The notes beneath the pieces are model-generated. The model had not been told where the DNA came from. It was given only the letters and a program-made list of their open reading frames with translations, and did no database searches. Source: Thunnus maccoyii (taxonomy: Eukaryota > Chordata > Actinopteri > Scombriformes > Scombridae). From it: DNA of 64,000 bases. This document shows positions 11,149 to 25,900 of this stretch, one piece after another (position 1 is the first letter of the stretch; each line of letters opens with the position of its first letter). The translations under genes were made by a program, and so were the position numbers. The DNA is taken from positions 18,756,501-18,820,500 of the forward strand of contig NC_056550.1 of NCBI RefSeq assembly GCF_910596095.1, in the 5' to 3' direction.

Positions 11149-14100
11149 ATGCCTACGCTCAACGGAAAAACGGATGTTATATTTGTAAGCTTACCTCTAT
11201 ATAATTATATATTATAATGTTATCTAATTTGTTATCTAGCTAATGTAACGAATGTAAGTTAAGCTAACGTTAACGTTTGCTGGAATGCTAGCTTGGTGTA
11301 AGTTAACATCGTTGAAGTTAGCTTGTTGTGATTTAAAAGCAAGGAATCCAGAGACTTGCTGTCAGCCATGCTTGGTTCCTAAATTTTGGTAGAAGTACTT
11401 AAATTCTGAATTCACAATAGTCACGGTTAATAAACTTAGTAGCGTTTGCAATGTACGGAAGAAAATGTGTTAACGTTAATGTAATGTTGTGTTGTGGCTT
11501 TAATGTTAGTTTTAGCAAACGTAGCGGTTGCGTAAAAGTTAGAGGACGGGTTCAAAATTTTTCAAGTCTGTCTTAAGATAATAATCAGGTACCCAAATGA
11601 ACATTAGAATTAGACTTGCTGTAATCATTCCTCCTGTTCATAGTGACCATTAGAATATTCATTCATACTGCATATACAATGTAAGTGACAAAATCCAAAA
11701 TCCTGCTCTTGTGCAAAAATGTATGTAAACGTTTTGCGTTTCTCCAGGAGTTTTTTGTGATTATTGCGGCAAAAAATGCCTGATTCTGCAGCGTCTTTTC
11801 TCATCAATTGCGATAGATTTTGCGTTGTTTCATGTGCTCTATTTGCGGTAAGGTAAAATTGCGGGAATTGAGAAAAACTGCAAGCGAAGGAAAATAATGC
11901 GAATTTTCTGAACTACTACCAATGAAGAGTTATAAGTAATTGCTTCCTTTGATAAAAGCATACTGCATATCACAGAAACAACTGTATTTCAGTGCTAATT
12001 TTTAGCACTTTTATAGCTATTTTTTTATTTTCTGAATATGAGAGCCATGGACTCAAAGTTATATAAAAAAGAAAATACTGTACTTGTTCCATTTATAAAT
12101 AAACTTTCACCTCAAAATTAGCACCAAATAAAATGTCAATTATACCATTAAAATTAATTAAACATAAAAATATAGTTTCATTAACTGCGATTATGTAAAT
12201 GACCACAACACGAAATGTGATAATTGGACCAAATCACAAGCAGCCTGTTGATTTGGCCATTTCATGCAGAAAAGTTGCGGTAATTGCGATTGCTAAATTG
12301 CAATTTCCTTGAAGAACTGGTTTATCTGAAGCCAATATGAAGATTCAGCCATTCAAATTAGTCAAATCATGTGGATATCTTTTAATGTTAGTCTATTTAA
12401 TGCCAAAGTCCCTCTTTTTGTTGCTATACTTCCACCGCAGCTCAACAGGGAAAAACTGTCCAAGGAAATAAAAAGAGGGAATTTCTGCTAAAAAGACTAC
12501 ATGTGGCAGATATCCACATGATATGACTAACTCAGACTGCTGAAGCCTCATATAAGCTTAAGATAAACTTTTAAATGTATTTTTGCACAAAATAATTGTG
12601 TGGACACATTGTGGATTTTGGCCCCTATCACTTACATTGAAAGCGCATTTGAAAGGGATCTTTTAATGGCCAGTATGAACAGGAAGAATGATTACAGTGA
12701 GGAAAACCTCTTTCAGTGTTTATATGGGCATCTGACTGTTCTAAGACATACCTGTAAAATTGTGAACCTATCCTTTAACGTTATTATTACAGTTAAGCTT
12801 GAAGTCTTACATGCTGTGATTTCTGGCTCTGTTAGGAGAACGATGATCTGCCTTATGAGGAAGAGATTATCAGGAACCCATACTCAGTCAAGTGCTGGAT
12901 GCGTTACATCGAATTCAAACAGAATGGATCCAGATCTACCCTCAATATGATATATGAGCGAGCTCTGAAAGAGCTGCCTGGAAGGTAACTAATATCACAC
13001 AGAGATTATTGACATTGTACTGCTGCTGTGATGAAAAGCATCATTCATCACTGGTCAAAATATCTTACTAGCAGCGTTGTGCCTTGTTGGATAAATACCC
13101 TGACTTTTATTTAGGTCATGTCTGTGGAAGTGTCAAGATGGATTTTGTGGAACACATATTTGCTCATGGTCTAACTATTTTTTAACCTGTATTTCCCCCT
13201 TCCTACAGCTATAAGCTATGGTACAATTACCTGAGAGAGAGAAGGAAACAAGCCAAAGGGAAATGTATCACTGAACCGGTCTATGAAGAGGTCAATAATT
13301 GCCATGAAAGGGCACTGGTGTTCATGCACAAGGTGAGGCTAATGTTAGAAGTCCATACTGTACCTCTTGATGATAGAAAATAACGTGACGTTGTTTGTGT
13401 AAGTTGTGCTTGAAATTAACAATCTATCTTTCTTCAAACTAGATGCCCAGAATATGGCTTGATTACTGCCAGTTCCTGGTATCCCAATGCAAGATCACAA
13501 GAAGTCGGCGAACATTTGACCGGGCACTCAGAGCTCTACCTGTCACTCAGCATCCACGTATCTGGCCTTTGTATCTTCGCTTTGTCCGTAACCTGCCCCT
13601 GCCCGAGACAGCCATCCGGGTGTACCGCAGGTACCTTAAGGTGAGGACATAGTACACAACTTAGTTCCATACAGCAGCTGTCATTTAGGATGTCACATAA
13701 GAATGTTTCTGATTACATTGATGACTGCAGTATATAACTTATTAAAGTGGATGTGGTGTGGTACGATGTCCCTGTTTAGTGTGATAGGTCTGATTATTTG
13801 TTGTCAATAATTTCTGTAAATGTCTGAAGATTCTCAGCCATACAGGAGCACTAAGTCAAAGGCCACTGGATTTGGTGTTTTACTCTTAAAGATATTTCAC
13901 CAGTCATCCAATTCATCTAACGATGAACAGCAAGCAAAGCATACTTCTTAAAAATCATAGTCATACAACTGGATAAGATAACTATTCATTAATGAAAATA
14001 CTATTTAACAGGATTGCTGTCAGTATGTTCTGTTATTTCTAAGTGAAATTTTTTCCTACATATATGAAAAAGTCCTTGAAATGTGTCATATGCTCTTTAT

Positions 14101-17100
14101 ACCATGTAGCTTTCTCCAGAGAATGCAGAGGAATACATCGACTACTTACGGTCTGTTGGCCGCTTGGATGAAGCAGCTGTGCGGCTTGCAGCAGTTGTCA
14201 ATGATGAAAGCTTTGTGTCCAAAGAGGGCAAGTCTAACTACCAAGTAAGATTTTCTTCTCATTCCCTAACAAGTAATTTGTTTTCCAAGCTGCAACATAA
14301 AATAAATCTTTTTGCTACATTTATTTCTTGTGACAGCTGTGGCATGAGCTATGCGACCTGATCTCGCAGAACCCTGATAAGGTGACCTCTCTGAATGTAG
14401 GAGCCATCATCCGGGGAGGCCTCACACGCTTTACTGACCAGCTTGGCAAACTTTGGTGCTCCTTGGCTGACTATTACATCAGGAGTGGCCACTTTGAAAA
14501 GGTGCTCTTTCTCTGAATAGCTTCCATGTCTATACACATCAAAAATCACTTAACTTAAGTAGTTAGTTTGGCTCAACAACATTACCATCTACTTACTGTA
14601 TGCCAGTTTGACTGACTATATTAAAGAGAAACTCCACACTAAATACTTATTTCATGTTGTAGTGATGAGGCAAAAAAAATTTCTGAAGCACTGAATCAAT
14701 GTGAAGCAGTTGTATTGAAAATGGTTCACAGTTTCAAAGCATTTGATACAGTCAAAATGATGATATCTGCTGAGCAACTATTGGTATTGCATTTGTATGG
14801 ATGGATTAAACTGAGATGAAACAGTTAGTCAGGATATAAGTGGTCTTATTGCTTTCATTATTATTTTGTTCAATAAAGTCTCTACTATTAAAACTGATCA
14901 CTTTTAAACAGAGTCAACAGCTGTGTTTTTAAACAGATAGCACATCCTGTATCCAAAACCAGTGCGATACCTCTCTGATACAAGTATGATGTAACAAGGC
15001 CTTGTTATGTGATTTTTGGCGTGGTAAATGCTGATAGAGAGGTTTCTAGCATAAGTATTTGAGGATTTACTTACTAACTCTTTAATGTGTCTTGTCTTAG
15101 GCCCGTGATGTATATGAGGAGGCCATCCTTACTGTGGTAACAGTAAGGGATTTCACACAAGTGTTTGATAGTTATGCCCAGTTTGAAGAGAGCATGATTG
15201 CTGCCAAGATGGAGACCACTGCTGAGATAGGGCAGGATGAAGATGGTTTGTACAGATTCATAAAAAGGAATGTTTTCAATTCTGTTTTCAATTGTCATTG
15301 TCACGCATGCCTTACTGTTTGTCCTTCACCTCTCAGATGACATCGACCTGGAGCTTAGACTGGCTCGCTTTGAGCAGCTGATAGCACGGCGGCCTCTCCT
15401 GTTGAACAGTGTACTGCTGCGGCAGAACCCTCATAATGTCCATGAGTGGCACAAGAGGGTAAAACTGTATGAGGGCATTCCACGGCAGGTGAGTTTTAGG
15501 TCCTTTGTTTGTTTGTTTGTGTTTTTTGTTTTGTTTTTTTAGTTTCTTTACATTACTAATAGATTCATGCTCACTGTATCCTCTACAGATCATCAACACA
15601 TACACAGAAGCAGTACAGACTGTGGATCCAATGAAGGCCACGGGAAAGCCTCACTCTCTCTGGGTTTCTTTTGCTAAATTCTATGAAGAAAATGAGCAGC
15701 TGGATGACGTAAGTCACTGAGATCTTTCTTTAAGAGTACTGCATACATCCATTTCATTAACGTGTTTTTTGTTTTTGATATGTCTTACAATTGCTGCATG
15801 TCATTCAGGCCAGGACTATCTTTGAGAAGGCTACCAAGGTGAACTACAAGCAAGTGGATGACCTTGCCACAGTGTGGTGTGAATATGGAGAGATGGAGCT
15901 GCGCCACGAAAACTATGAACAGGCCCTGCGCATACTCAGGGTGAGATGCTTGCATCACATCTGCATTTATTATTACAGGTGTAATGAACTGTGGGAAAAT
16001 ACAGCATTGGTAATTTTTTTGTACAAAGTATATTCACTATTGAGATTTTTTTTCATAATTTTTAACCTTCAGCTGTTAGGTAGTTGATAGGGTACTCCAT
16101 AGGTACAGTAAGACCTAAAGCACATGTCCTAATAATGCTTATATAGACATTTGGTATTAAACAAAGACACTAGCTTACAAGCTAACAAAAACAGGACATA
16201 CTGTTGGTTGCTTTGTCTGAGGCTCCCTCCACTGTTCAAATGTTGCACTGATGTTCAATTGGGTCTTGGGGAAAGAACCAAGTGCTGAGAGCATGCTGGG
16301 TAATATGGGGGCCATGGAGATTTACATTCATGACAACATTCTCAGCAGAACTGCCTGTTTAGAAATCTTGAAATCTCCGTAAAAGAAAGACAGGAATTGA
16401 TCAGTAACAATTGCAAGTGCATGAATTATGGTGATTTTTAGCAATGTGTAAGATATATATAATATATGAGAACACTTATTTACTTGTTTATGGATGTTTT
16501 GTGGATATTGTTGAAAGACAAACATTTCTTTTAATAATTTGAACATAGAAAGCTACAGCCATCCCATCCAAGAAAGCGGAGTACTTTGATGCATCTGAGC
16601 CAGTTCAAAACAGAGTCTACAAGTCCTTGAAGGTCTGGTCTATGCTGGCAGACTTGGAGGAGAGTCTTGGTACTTTCCAGGTATGTTCATCGTAGGTTTG
16701 TGGGGTTTTTTTGTTAGTGCATATGAGCCAAAGATATGCAGTAGGTATAAATCACATGGCAAATAAATGCTCAGATATGTAGTCTTGGTCCACCATGTGC
16801 ATGTCTTTAAAATTAGAATTGTCAACCCTCTTTATAGGTAATAGATGTTTAGTCTAATTCTTTCTCCATTTTCCTTTTTTTCCTCCTCAGTCAACAAAAG
16901 CAGTGTATGACCGCATTATTGACCTCCGCATTGCCACACCACAGATCATCATCAATTATGCCATGTTCCTTGAAGAGCACAACTACTTCGAGGAAAGCTT
17001 CAAAGTAATAATATTCCACTTAAATAACTAAACATATAATGTCAGTATGTATTCTTGTCTTGCTCAACGAAGCACCCATTTAAACAATTCTTTAACCTCT

Positions 17101-19024
17101 CTGTCAATACCTTTCAAATCTTTCTAGGCATATGAGCGTGGCATCGCTCTCTTCAGGTGGCCAAATGTTTACGACATATGGAACACTTACCTCACCAAGT
17201 TCATTGATCGTTATGGGGGCAAGAAGCTGGAGAGAGCCAGAGATTTGTTTGAACAAGCCCTGGATGGCTGTCCTGCCAAGTTTGCCAAGAGTAAGTAGCT
17301 TTGTTAGAATTTCATTGACAACTTTTATATATTCCACATTGTTTCCACTAATCTTTTAAGATTAAATGATCTGAAGCCCATTGTGCTTTGCCTTCCAGCC
17401 ATTTACCTGTTGTATGCCAAATTGGAGGAGGAGTATGGATTGGCACGACATGCCATGGCTGTATATGAAAGAGCAACGGAGGCAGTAGAAACTCAGGAGA
17501 GACATCACATGTTCAATATCTACATCAAGAGAGCAGCTGAAATATATGGAGTCACATATACCAGAGCGATATACCAGAAGGCTATTGAGGTACATGGTAG
17601 TATTATCATAGCACAACACCAGTGCATATTACGCCGCAACAATGAAAGTTGATTATATGTAGCATTTCATACATCCAGATGAAAATCCCCTAAAAACTGT
17701 TTGAAGACTTACCTGGGATATTCTAAATAATGTATGCATTGTGATAATTTGTTCAATTCAGTATTGAAATAACTAAAATCTGAAATGTACCTTTTCGTAT
17801 TTATCAAGGTCCTTCCTGATGAGCATGCAAGGGACATGTGCCTGCGATTTGCTGACATGGAGAGTAAATTGGGTGAGATTGATCGGGGCAGAGCAATCTA
17901 CTCCTACTGCTCCCAGATCTGTGACCCCAGGGTGAGATAAACCACCTCCTGCCATTACCTTTGTCTCAATAAATTGTCAGATTTTTTATTAATGTGCACA
18001 TATTTCACACATGAATTTCTCTGATATATTTATGAATTTTCTTTCTCAGGTGACAGCTGAGTTCTGGCAGACCTGGAAAGAATTTGAGATCCGCCACGGA
18101 AATGAGGACACTATTAGAGAAATGCTGAGGATCAAACGCAGTGTCCAGGCTACATACAACACCCAGGTCAATTTCATGTCCTCTCAGATGCTGAAGGCCA
18201 CAACAAGCTCCACAGGCACTGGTGAGAGAGCTTTCAGTAACTCATTAGCTTCTGGCAAGTATTTTCCATAATCAGTAACAAAAATGCACCAAATGGGCTA
18301 TATGGTGTCTTTGGTGGGATATATGAAATTACATTGATATGATAGCTACACATGCCACCAATAACCTATTGCCTAAAATCCTGAGGTAACACCGCACAGC
18401 ACAAGAACTAATGCACAAATATGGTTTACTAATGTTTCCATGTATGTCCAACCATTGTGTGTTTGTGTCCAGTGTCAGATCTTGCTCCAGGCCAGTTGGG
18501 GATTGATGACATGAAGATGCTGGAGCAGAAAGCACAGCAGCTTGCTGCAGAGGCAGAGCATGATAAACCTAAGCCAAAAGAAAAGATTCTCTTTGTCAGG
18601 TTTGTTGTCCTTTTTTTTTTTTTTTTAACTCTAGAGAAAAGTAGCTGTGGAAAATTCAACTAATAAAATTGTGGTTGTGGCAATCATGTGTGCGTGTGTG
18701 TGTCTTACCTGCATGTGTTTATGCAGGAGTGACACTTCTCGCAGTGAGTTGGCTGAACTTTCCAAACAAGCCAATCCTGATGAGATTGACATTGATGATG
18801 AGGATGAAGATGATGAAGACCAAGGACCAGATGGTGAGTGATGCAACATACCTCGCCTCAGCAGTAAAACAGTAAATGTGATGTTTGTTTAAACATTAAT
18901 GCAGGCATATTTTATTCATGAAAAAGTATGTGCTAATTGCTTTCTCCTCTCGGCCTTTACAGAGGTGCAGCTTGAACAGAAGAGCGTCCCCACAGCTGTC
19001 TATGGAGGGCTTAAAGATGACTGA
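11149..19024 (+). CDS. xab2: XAB2 / SYF1 pre-mRNA splicing factor
   Basis: TPR/HAT-repeat scaffold of the XAB2-Aquarius-Prp19 (NTC) group of the spliceosome, also needed for transcription-coupled DNA repair; nuclear. I joined 19 exons in frame: 11149-11184, 12836-12984, 13209-13332, 13443-13640, 14110-14244, 14337-14501, 15101-15245, 15337-15488, 15589-15708, 15809-15940, 16549-16680, 16891-17004, 17128-17290, 17399-17589, 17809-17931, 18050-18221, 18473-18599, 18727-18833, 18963-19024. They give 848 aa (human 855). HAT repeats with W-Y/F-E spacing run from about residue 25 to 720. Landmarks are 'DLPYEEEI', '[10 protein letters not shown]', '[14 protein letters not shown]', '[14 protein letters not shown]' and an acidic [12 protein letters not shown] tail ending in KDD. 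The start is the only in-frame ATG ahead of a 12-codon exon, as in the family. Exon 15 uses an AAG acceptor. Nothing is broken. Confidence 0.96.
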
Positions 19025-19679
19025 AAGATACCTAGCAAGACCACTTACTGACTTTTTCAAAGAGGCAGTCCTTGGATTTCTCTTGTAGTCATAAAAAAGA
19101 CTAAAAACATTTGGACAAATGTTTAAATGTATCCCCTTTTACATTAATAGAACGTGACATACGTACTTAAGTGAAAACGGTCAGAATGGAAATATTTGTA
19201 CCTTCTGTGTATTTTTTTGTAGAACAGTATATAAAGATATGAACTTGTCATTATTGGCCACATGGTGTCAGTCTTTCTCAAATACAAAGTCGAAGGTAAT
19301 AGAGTAATTTGGCAGTCTTCTGTTATGAAAAAGTGATATTTGGTTACATGATAACTATAATTTAAGCCAGGTGTAGTTTGACTTCATTTCATTTTTCTAA
19401 AAGCAAGGGGTTAACAGGGAAAACACTTTTGTACACCTTATAAACACAGAGATCTTTCTCTAACAGGAAGCTCTGTCTGAGAAAACGGGGGAGGAGCATA
19501 TATTCTTCAACGGGAAGCATTCATCTGAAAGTGGAGTATTCGCGCCTCACATTGTTGACTTGAGGATCACTAACTTGGGTTTCTTGAAGAACCTTTGTTT
19601 TTGAGGTTTCATTTTTTGATTATTTTTTTTTGTTGTTTTGAGATTTTCAAATACAGTGGGTGAACTGTAGATTGAATAT

Positions 19680-19685
19680 AATAAA
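19680..19685 (+). terminator. xab2 poly(A) signal candidate
   Basis: AATAAA about 655 bp after the xab2 stop codon and about 45 bp upstream of an A-rich run. A second AATAAA occurs near 19957. The sequence between the stop and here shows no reading frame and is the likely 3'UTR. Confidence 0.5.
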
Positions 19686-19989
19686 CGGGGGCTGTATGAG
19701 CCTTTTTATTAAAATAACTAACTTTTTATTAAAAAAAAAAACTTGCAGGTGCTCCCTCAGTTTGCTGGTCATTTTTAAGGTGGTTGGTTATAATGCAGTG
19801 GAAATGTGTCTTTGAGACAGTGTTGGTGAGAGTCATCTTGTGACCAATACAGTCTGTGCATGTGTTTGCGACTCGTGCACCAGTATTTCCCACAGTAACA
19901 AGCTGGGCTTTTGAACCTCTGCAAGTTGCTTAACATTGTCTTGAAAAGGTGGTATAATAAAAATGTATTTACACTTGTAAAATGCTGTG

Positions 19990-21580
19990 ACTTTAATCTA
20001 ACAGTGAAAACAGTGTAGGTGGGTAGGAGTTGGTTTCATTTAAAAGGAGGATTTCATTGATCTGGGAGCAAAGCATTCAAGTCTCACATTGGTGGTGTGA
20101 TGTCTCTTGTATACTGAATATCTTGCAAAACTCCTAACCTTTAATTCAGACTTCACTCACCACACTAACAATTGTGCTCCAATGATTCAAGTGCACAAGA
20201 GGAATGAATAAATACTGTATTCTTCAGATCTACTTCAGTGTTTGATGGAAAGGTCTTGTGCTTTTCCATTGTTGCCACCTCATCATAAGGGTAATATTGA
20301 CAAAAGACTGGGAAAAGTACTGACTGGAGAGAAATTGTTTCATAATTAGATTAAAATAGCTGAGAGGTAATCCTCTTACAAAGTTACTACAGATGGATGC
20401 TTGGAGAACTCTTTGAGCAACATCATGTGATGAGTCACTCTTGAGATTTGTTTTCCAATGTGGATGGTGCTCCTGGAAACAAGACTTCAAAAACAACTGG
20501 AGAGACACCATCTCAGGTCACAATAATAAGTAAATAAATTTCCTAGTTTAATTTCCCTTTTTCTTTCTGTGTAGATGTATATAGAATACAATAATGTTTA
20601 CTCCAGTCCAGTCATTGCAGTTTTTATTCTGTATATTGCAGGGTGCTTAAAGGTACAGAGAGTTATATAAGCAATTGACCATAGCTGCTGATTAATATTG
20701 GAAAGTAACTTAATAATTATTTAATCAGAAGCTGATATGAATAGGTCTGCTTTGATTACATCCTTCCTTCATAATACTGTATGATCAACATATGCCTTAC
20801 TTTTATCATGCTATTGAAAAGAAATTAATGCTGCTCTTCATCTTGTACTTGAATTCACTACCTACCAGTATGATTTGTGACATCACAACTAATTCAGAAG
20901 CTGATCATGGTCCAGTATGCAATTTACACAAGTGACGTGGAAACGTGGAGCCTCTAGTGAACATGCAGTAAGAATGGACTTTTCAGTGGAGTGGGAGACA
21001 TCATCTTGCATCCAGCAGTTCAACTTTTGAAATGAAAAATAATTGCATATTCATGGATTGATTGTTTGTTTCACCAAAGGAGAAAGAGTAGATGCAATTT
21101 TAAATTTGTGGAAAAAACACAAATCATTAGATAGTATGGAGTATTTTATGTCTTAAAACATGTCTGGAGGGGCTCTTTAACGTAGTTACTAAAACAAGCA
21201 TTCTCAGGGTGTCACCTCCATGTCTACCATCTCAACAATAAATAAAATTCTGAACTTTTGTCTTCCAGCTGCAAAAGGTTAGTGGTCAGCATCAGCTACA
21301 GAGCAGCACCTCTGGATCTGATCAGAGTTTGAACAGGTCACTGCATCAGGTCTGATGTTTTATGCTGTTGAACCAGGGTCATCAACCTGACAAAGTCTGT
21401 AACCAAGAAGGTAAATCCTAATTTTCATAGCCCATCACACTTCGAGAAACTATAATGAGAGATTGTGTTTTTTAAATGTATTATCCATCTATGTGTTTTA
21501 ACAGCCATTAATGTTCATTACCAATATCATGACATTACAGACAATGCGGATAAGTCAGCATCAGTTGCTGAAAGAAACTT
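19990..21580. other. spacer after xab2, no gene seen
   Basis: Unique-looking AT-rich sequence. The longest open frame (93 codons, minus strand, near 20230-20511) has no family resemblance and no splice support. I see no RNA gene. Confidence 0.5.
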
Positions 21581-21584
21581 AGAC

Positions 21585-22315
21585 TAAGTATACTTGTATA
21601 CAATTGAGGTAATTGTTATTTACTTGAGTGTTTCAATTTATGCTGCTTTATACTTTTACGCCTTCATTCCATAGGAAAATATTGTACTTTTTACTTCACT
21701 ACGTTTATCTGACAGCTGTAGTCACTAGTTATTTGTATTTTACACACAAAACATAAAATCAACTTATAAAGTATAGTGCATTATTACACAGTAGATTAAA
21801 GGCCCAGCATACCCCATACAAGTGTTTACAGTTTTTTTTGGCTGATAAAAACCTGCTCAGGTTGGAGTTGTGCAAAGCTATGCTGCGATTTACATGAGAT
21901 CACCAAACTATAATGAGTATGATAAAGGTGTAACCTGTCCTGCAACAAACAAACAAAGGAGTGATATCAATCGAGCCAAGTTTGAGCATGCCAACCCATT
22001 CCTGAGGAGATGTCTTATCAAGATGAATCAACGAAAATATATATGTAGGGGTGGACCATGCTATGCAGGTTGAACCACCCAAATAATAAAATTGTATTGA
22101 TTAGTTTAACCTTAACCAGCTGTTACAATGTGGCTTAAATTTTCACTTATAATAATGACCAATTGTAATATATTCAACACTAACAGTTTGAAGAGGGCAA
22201 CTTTAGGTTACTTTAGCTCAAGTAAAATCGAACTTGTAATGGAGTATTTTTACATCATGGCATTGCTACTTTTACTTGGGGCCCTAATAAAATGATCTAA
22301 GTGCTTCCTCCTCTG
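21585..22315 (-). repeat. dispersed GTGGTGGAAGAAGTA-type element, minus orientation
   Basis: The left part (TTACTTGAGTGTTTCAATT, GCTGCTTTATACTTTTACG, GTACTTTTTACTTCACTACG, TCTGACAGCTGTAGT) and the right part (GTAATGGAGTATTTTTACA, CTACTTTTACTTGG) follow the reverse complement of the elements at 51243-51990 and 59456-60262. About 400 bp of unrelated sequence (about 21820-22180) fills the middle, perhaps an insertion. Non-coding. Confidence 0.6.
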
Positions 22316-22439
22316 GTCAGCATTTATGTATAAAATACATACATACAATACATGTATAAAATTGTTGTCACTGCAAATATTCCTATTATAAGAGCGCTTG
22401 TCGATACTTTCCCAGTCAAAACGTGCCCCTCCAGTAGAG

Positions 22440-22933
22440 GCACCTGTAGCAAGGTACACCTCATCTCTACCTGCTGTGTGCATTCACACAGGCAGGTCCC
22501 GCCCCTCATCGCCCAAGCTCAATTCCTATTGGATGACGGCATGAGTGAGTGATGCCAGTGAGGAGCACCTGGTAGTCAATCGGCCAGGCTCTCAGTGGAG
22601 CTGCGTACTACACAGCAATGCGGACGAAGAAGGGTAAAAACGAGGGGAATAGTCCGGTTTGCTGTAGTATCCCGGCGGGTCGGGGCATCGTTTGGTCGTA
22701 AGGCGTAATTCGAGAGGGATTTCGTCTCCATAACTGCAGAGAAAAGGACATTATCTGGCTTGGAAGCAGCTCCGGGGCGGATATTTTCCCGACAAAACCC
22801 TTACCCACATCCGTATTCCCAGCCCTGGTCGTGTGGGATAGTCCACTGAAAGAATGATTGCTTGAATAATTTATACTTGTCTTGTAGCCTCTTTTTTTTG
22901 CCAGCACCGCTTCATATTTTTTACTGACTCGAC
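22440..22933 (+). promoter_or_regulatory. camsap3 promoter / 5'UTR region
   Basis: The 500 bp before the camsap3 ATG are visibly richer in CG dinucleotides than the surroundings (for example GCGGACGAAG, CCCGGCGGGTCGGGGC, CTCCGGGGCGGAT) and carry no TATA box in the usual place, as in many CpG-type promoters. The exact transcription start cannot be read. A GACATGG context surrounds the start codon. Confidence 0.4.
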
Positions 22934-25900
22934 ATGGTGGACTCCGTGAGGAAGACTTTTGTGGTCCCCGACATAAAGCCATTGGATTTGTATGACTGTA
23001 CTAGAGCAAAAATATGCGCAAGTGTCGGATGGCTATTGGCAAAGTCCTACGGCAATGCAGGTAGGTTTTTAGTTTTGGCTGCAGGCCTGGTGAGTTATAG
23101 AAATACTCAGAGAGGTCGTTTGAAGACCACCATCCTTTTGTTTTCCAGCAATATGTTTATATTCTGTTCGGCGGTGCAGCGGAAAGCATATGCATGTAGG
23201 TGAACTGCAGTGTGTGTAACGCTCAGCGATTTTCAGCACAAAGAGCAGCATATGAAAGGGAGACCATGCACTGTATGCATTTTTTTGAGTCTGACACATG
23301 TCATTTGTTCTCAGTCAATGGGTGGTCACATTTTATAGGTGTGTGTATGTGTGTGTGTCAGAGAAACGGGCCTCCTCCCTAGGCCTTATCACGCTAACCC
23401 ATTTTGTCGTATTTGTAGCCGCCAGGCTTCAGTCAGAAATTGCAGACTGCTGGGTATGTTTTTAATCCTGTTGACATGGCACATGGGGCGTAGATAATTT
23501 TCAGTACCATTCTTCACTCTCAGGGATGACAGCCCCTACAGTAGCCAATTTGAACAGTAGTTTCCTCTGCAGTTCATAATTCATTCTGCACTAATGTAAA
23601 GTGAATACAGACTGTTATACTATCACAATTTATCAAGGTTTTTTTTCCCCAGTATCCTTGGTCATCAAACCTCAAAGGCGTCTCTGAGAAACACCCAGCC
23701 TCTATGTAGCAAAAACACACCCACCTAAAGAAAATAATTTTCTTGCATAGAGCATACGTATCATAAGACATTGTCTTGCCTTAGGTTTCATGAGCCAAGT
23801 CTTAAAAACAGCGTCAGCTTTGACCCTGAGGTGATAACAAGTCTCTCTGTTTTAGAGTCCAATCTGGGAAAGATTAGATTTCACAAGGAAGACACTGAAA
23901 CAGTCCTGTTTCAGAGAGGCTTGATGACATCCCCCCTTTAATTTAATTTCTACTGTATTTTACCACCAGTCTAATGATAGGGCAGCTGTTTTCAAGTAAT
24001 CTTGGGTACATTTACTTAAGCAACTCAGACAAAAAAATAAAATAAGTACACACATCTCAGGAAGTTCACATTCCTGAGATGTGCATGTAAATACAAAACT
24101 CAGTTGAAGGTTAATGTTCAAGGTTTTAATCAGACTTCCCTCAGTTTGGGCTGGAAAGGGTGCGAGGTGAACTCTGTTTTACTTTAACAACATGACTTGC
24201 GTGTTACACAATCCCAGGCAGGCCCTGGGTCCACCACTCCAGGCTGCTGCAGCCTCTGTGTGCTCCTCAACCACGCCCTCTGGTCAAAGTCACTCTGCTT
24301 GCCAAGCTACAGGAATATGAGTACTGCATTTATGTGTAGCTTTTGTCTTAATCAACCTAATGGCCTCACTGAGACGGCCTGATGTTTTTTTGCAAAGTCA
24401 AGATGACATCATCAAGTCCCTTTCGAGAAAGCTGTGTAAAACAACAGCAGGAACCAGACCGGGTCATCTGGTTCTCAGCTCTTCCAGGTCAATTAACCTA
24501 ATAGATGACATTTTTAATCTCTGAGTTTTTGCAATACAAAAGGGACTTTCACATCAACTACATCTCAAGTCTTTATTTAGATGGGGGACCGTTAAGAGCT
24601 GGAAAGTAGCTTTTAATGGGAGTTGGCAAGGGCCTAATAATGTTAAAACACTGCCTAACCATACCAGTTTGAAACACAGCACTTAAACCTTGTCAAATTC
24701 TCTGAAGGCCAAAAAAAAGAGCTGCAGCACTTACTTTTCCTGTCTCCTTCAGACAAGGAAGCACGCAGCCATCCGTATGAGAGGGAGGCAATAATGCCAC
24801 AACTCTGTGCTCTAGCAATTGACAGCACACAATGCGGGTGTTCCCGATAGACACTGTTTTATCTGCCCAGTAACATTAAATTTGGAGTTTTCATAATAAT
24901 ACTATTAGGAGCCACCAAAAAATCTCATTATTACATTTTATACTGGAATGAGTAAGAGTCAATGCTGGATTATATATGTTGGATTACAAAATGTACATTT
25001 TAAACTCTATGTGGCTATTTTTTGATGCACAATATATAGGCCTGTATATCTTTTATTAGGCTATATGTATTTTTAAGTGTTGCATGGTAGATATTTGACA
25101 GACAGTGTCTTCTTATCATTTGCCTTGATTTATAATTTATCTAGAATGTTTTTAATCAAAGTGAAGGAAAAGTGGTCAGGCGGGGATGTAATTTATGATC
25201 TACCCTTGAAGTTGCTGTCACATATGATGTATCATTTGAGGGTGACTCAAACAAGTTCTTGCCTTTTCATTGGAATGAGACCAGAAACTCTTGATTCACC
25301 AGTTTGAAGGCAGGGGAGAAACTTACTCATATTAACTGACACAGTCATAGGGATGATATATGAGTAGTCTGTTTTTCAGTTTTCCTTTTGAGTACTTACT
25401 ACTTATGTAATTTGTGCTAGTTTGTAAACCATATGTAAACAACTTAATTAGCACTTACAAAACAGCATATAGCCCAGCTTATCCAGTCCCAGTTTTGGTC
25501 GTCAGTCTCTTTGGTATCCTGATATGATTTGTTTTTGTATTAGTGTAACCATGCCACCTTTGTACCCGCATGTTTCAAAACCTGTCTTTCTTTTGCATGT
25601 GAGCTCCACCTAGCTATAAAGCTGCTCGGATAATACTGAAATCCTATTGGAATGATTACTCATCATCTCCTAGTCATTGTAAACAGGGGACAAGGACCTG
25701 AGGAGGATGTTAGCTTGCTATTAGTGTTTACTCAAGAGGTAGGAGGAAGTCCTATCATATGCTAAATGAAACTCTTCCAGACTGGAATAAACTCCTTCCT
25801 ACAGTTGTTGAGTTGTACAGTGTTTTTCAAGATAATAAGATACTTTTGTCTGTATTCAATTGCCACACTACACAGAGAGGTCAAAGGTCAAAGTAAGCTA

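Noticed and set aside
22608-22982. 124-codon minus-strand open frame
   Set aside because: Covers the CG-rich camsap3 promoter and first exon in antisense; no splice support or similarity.
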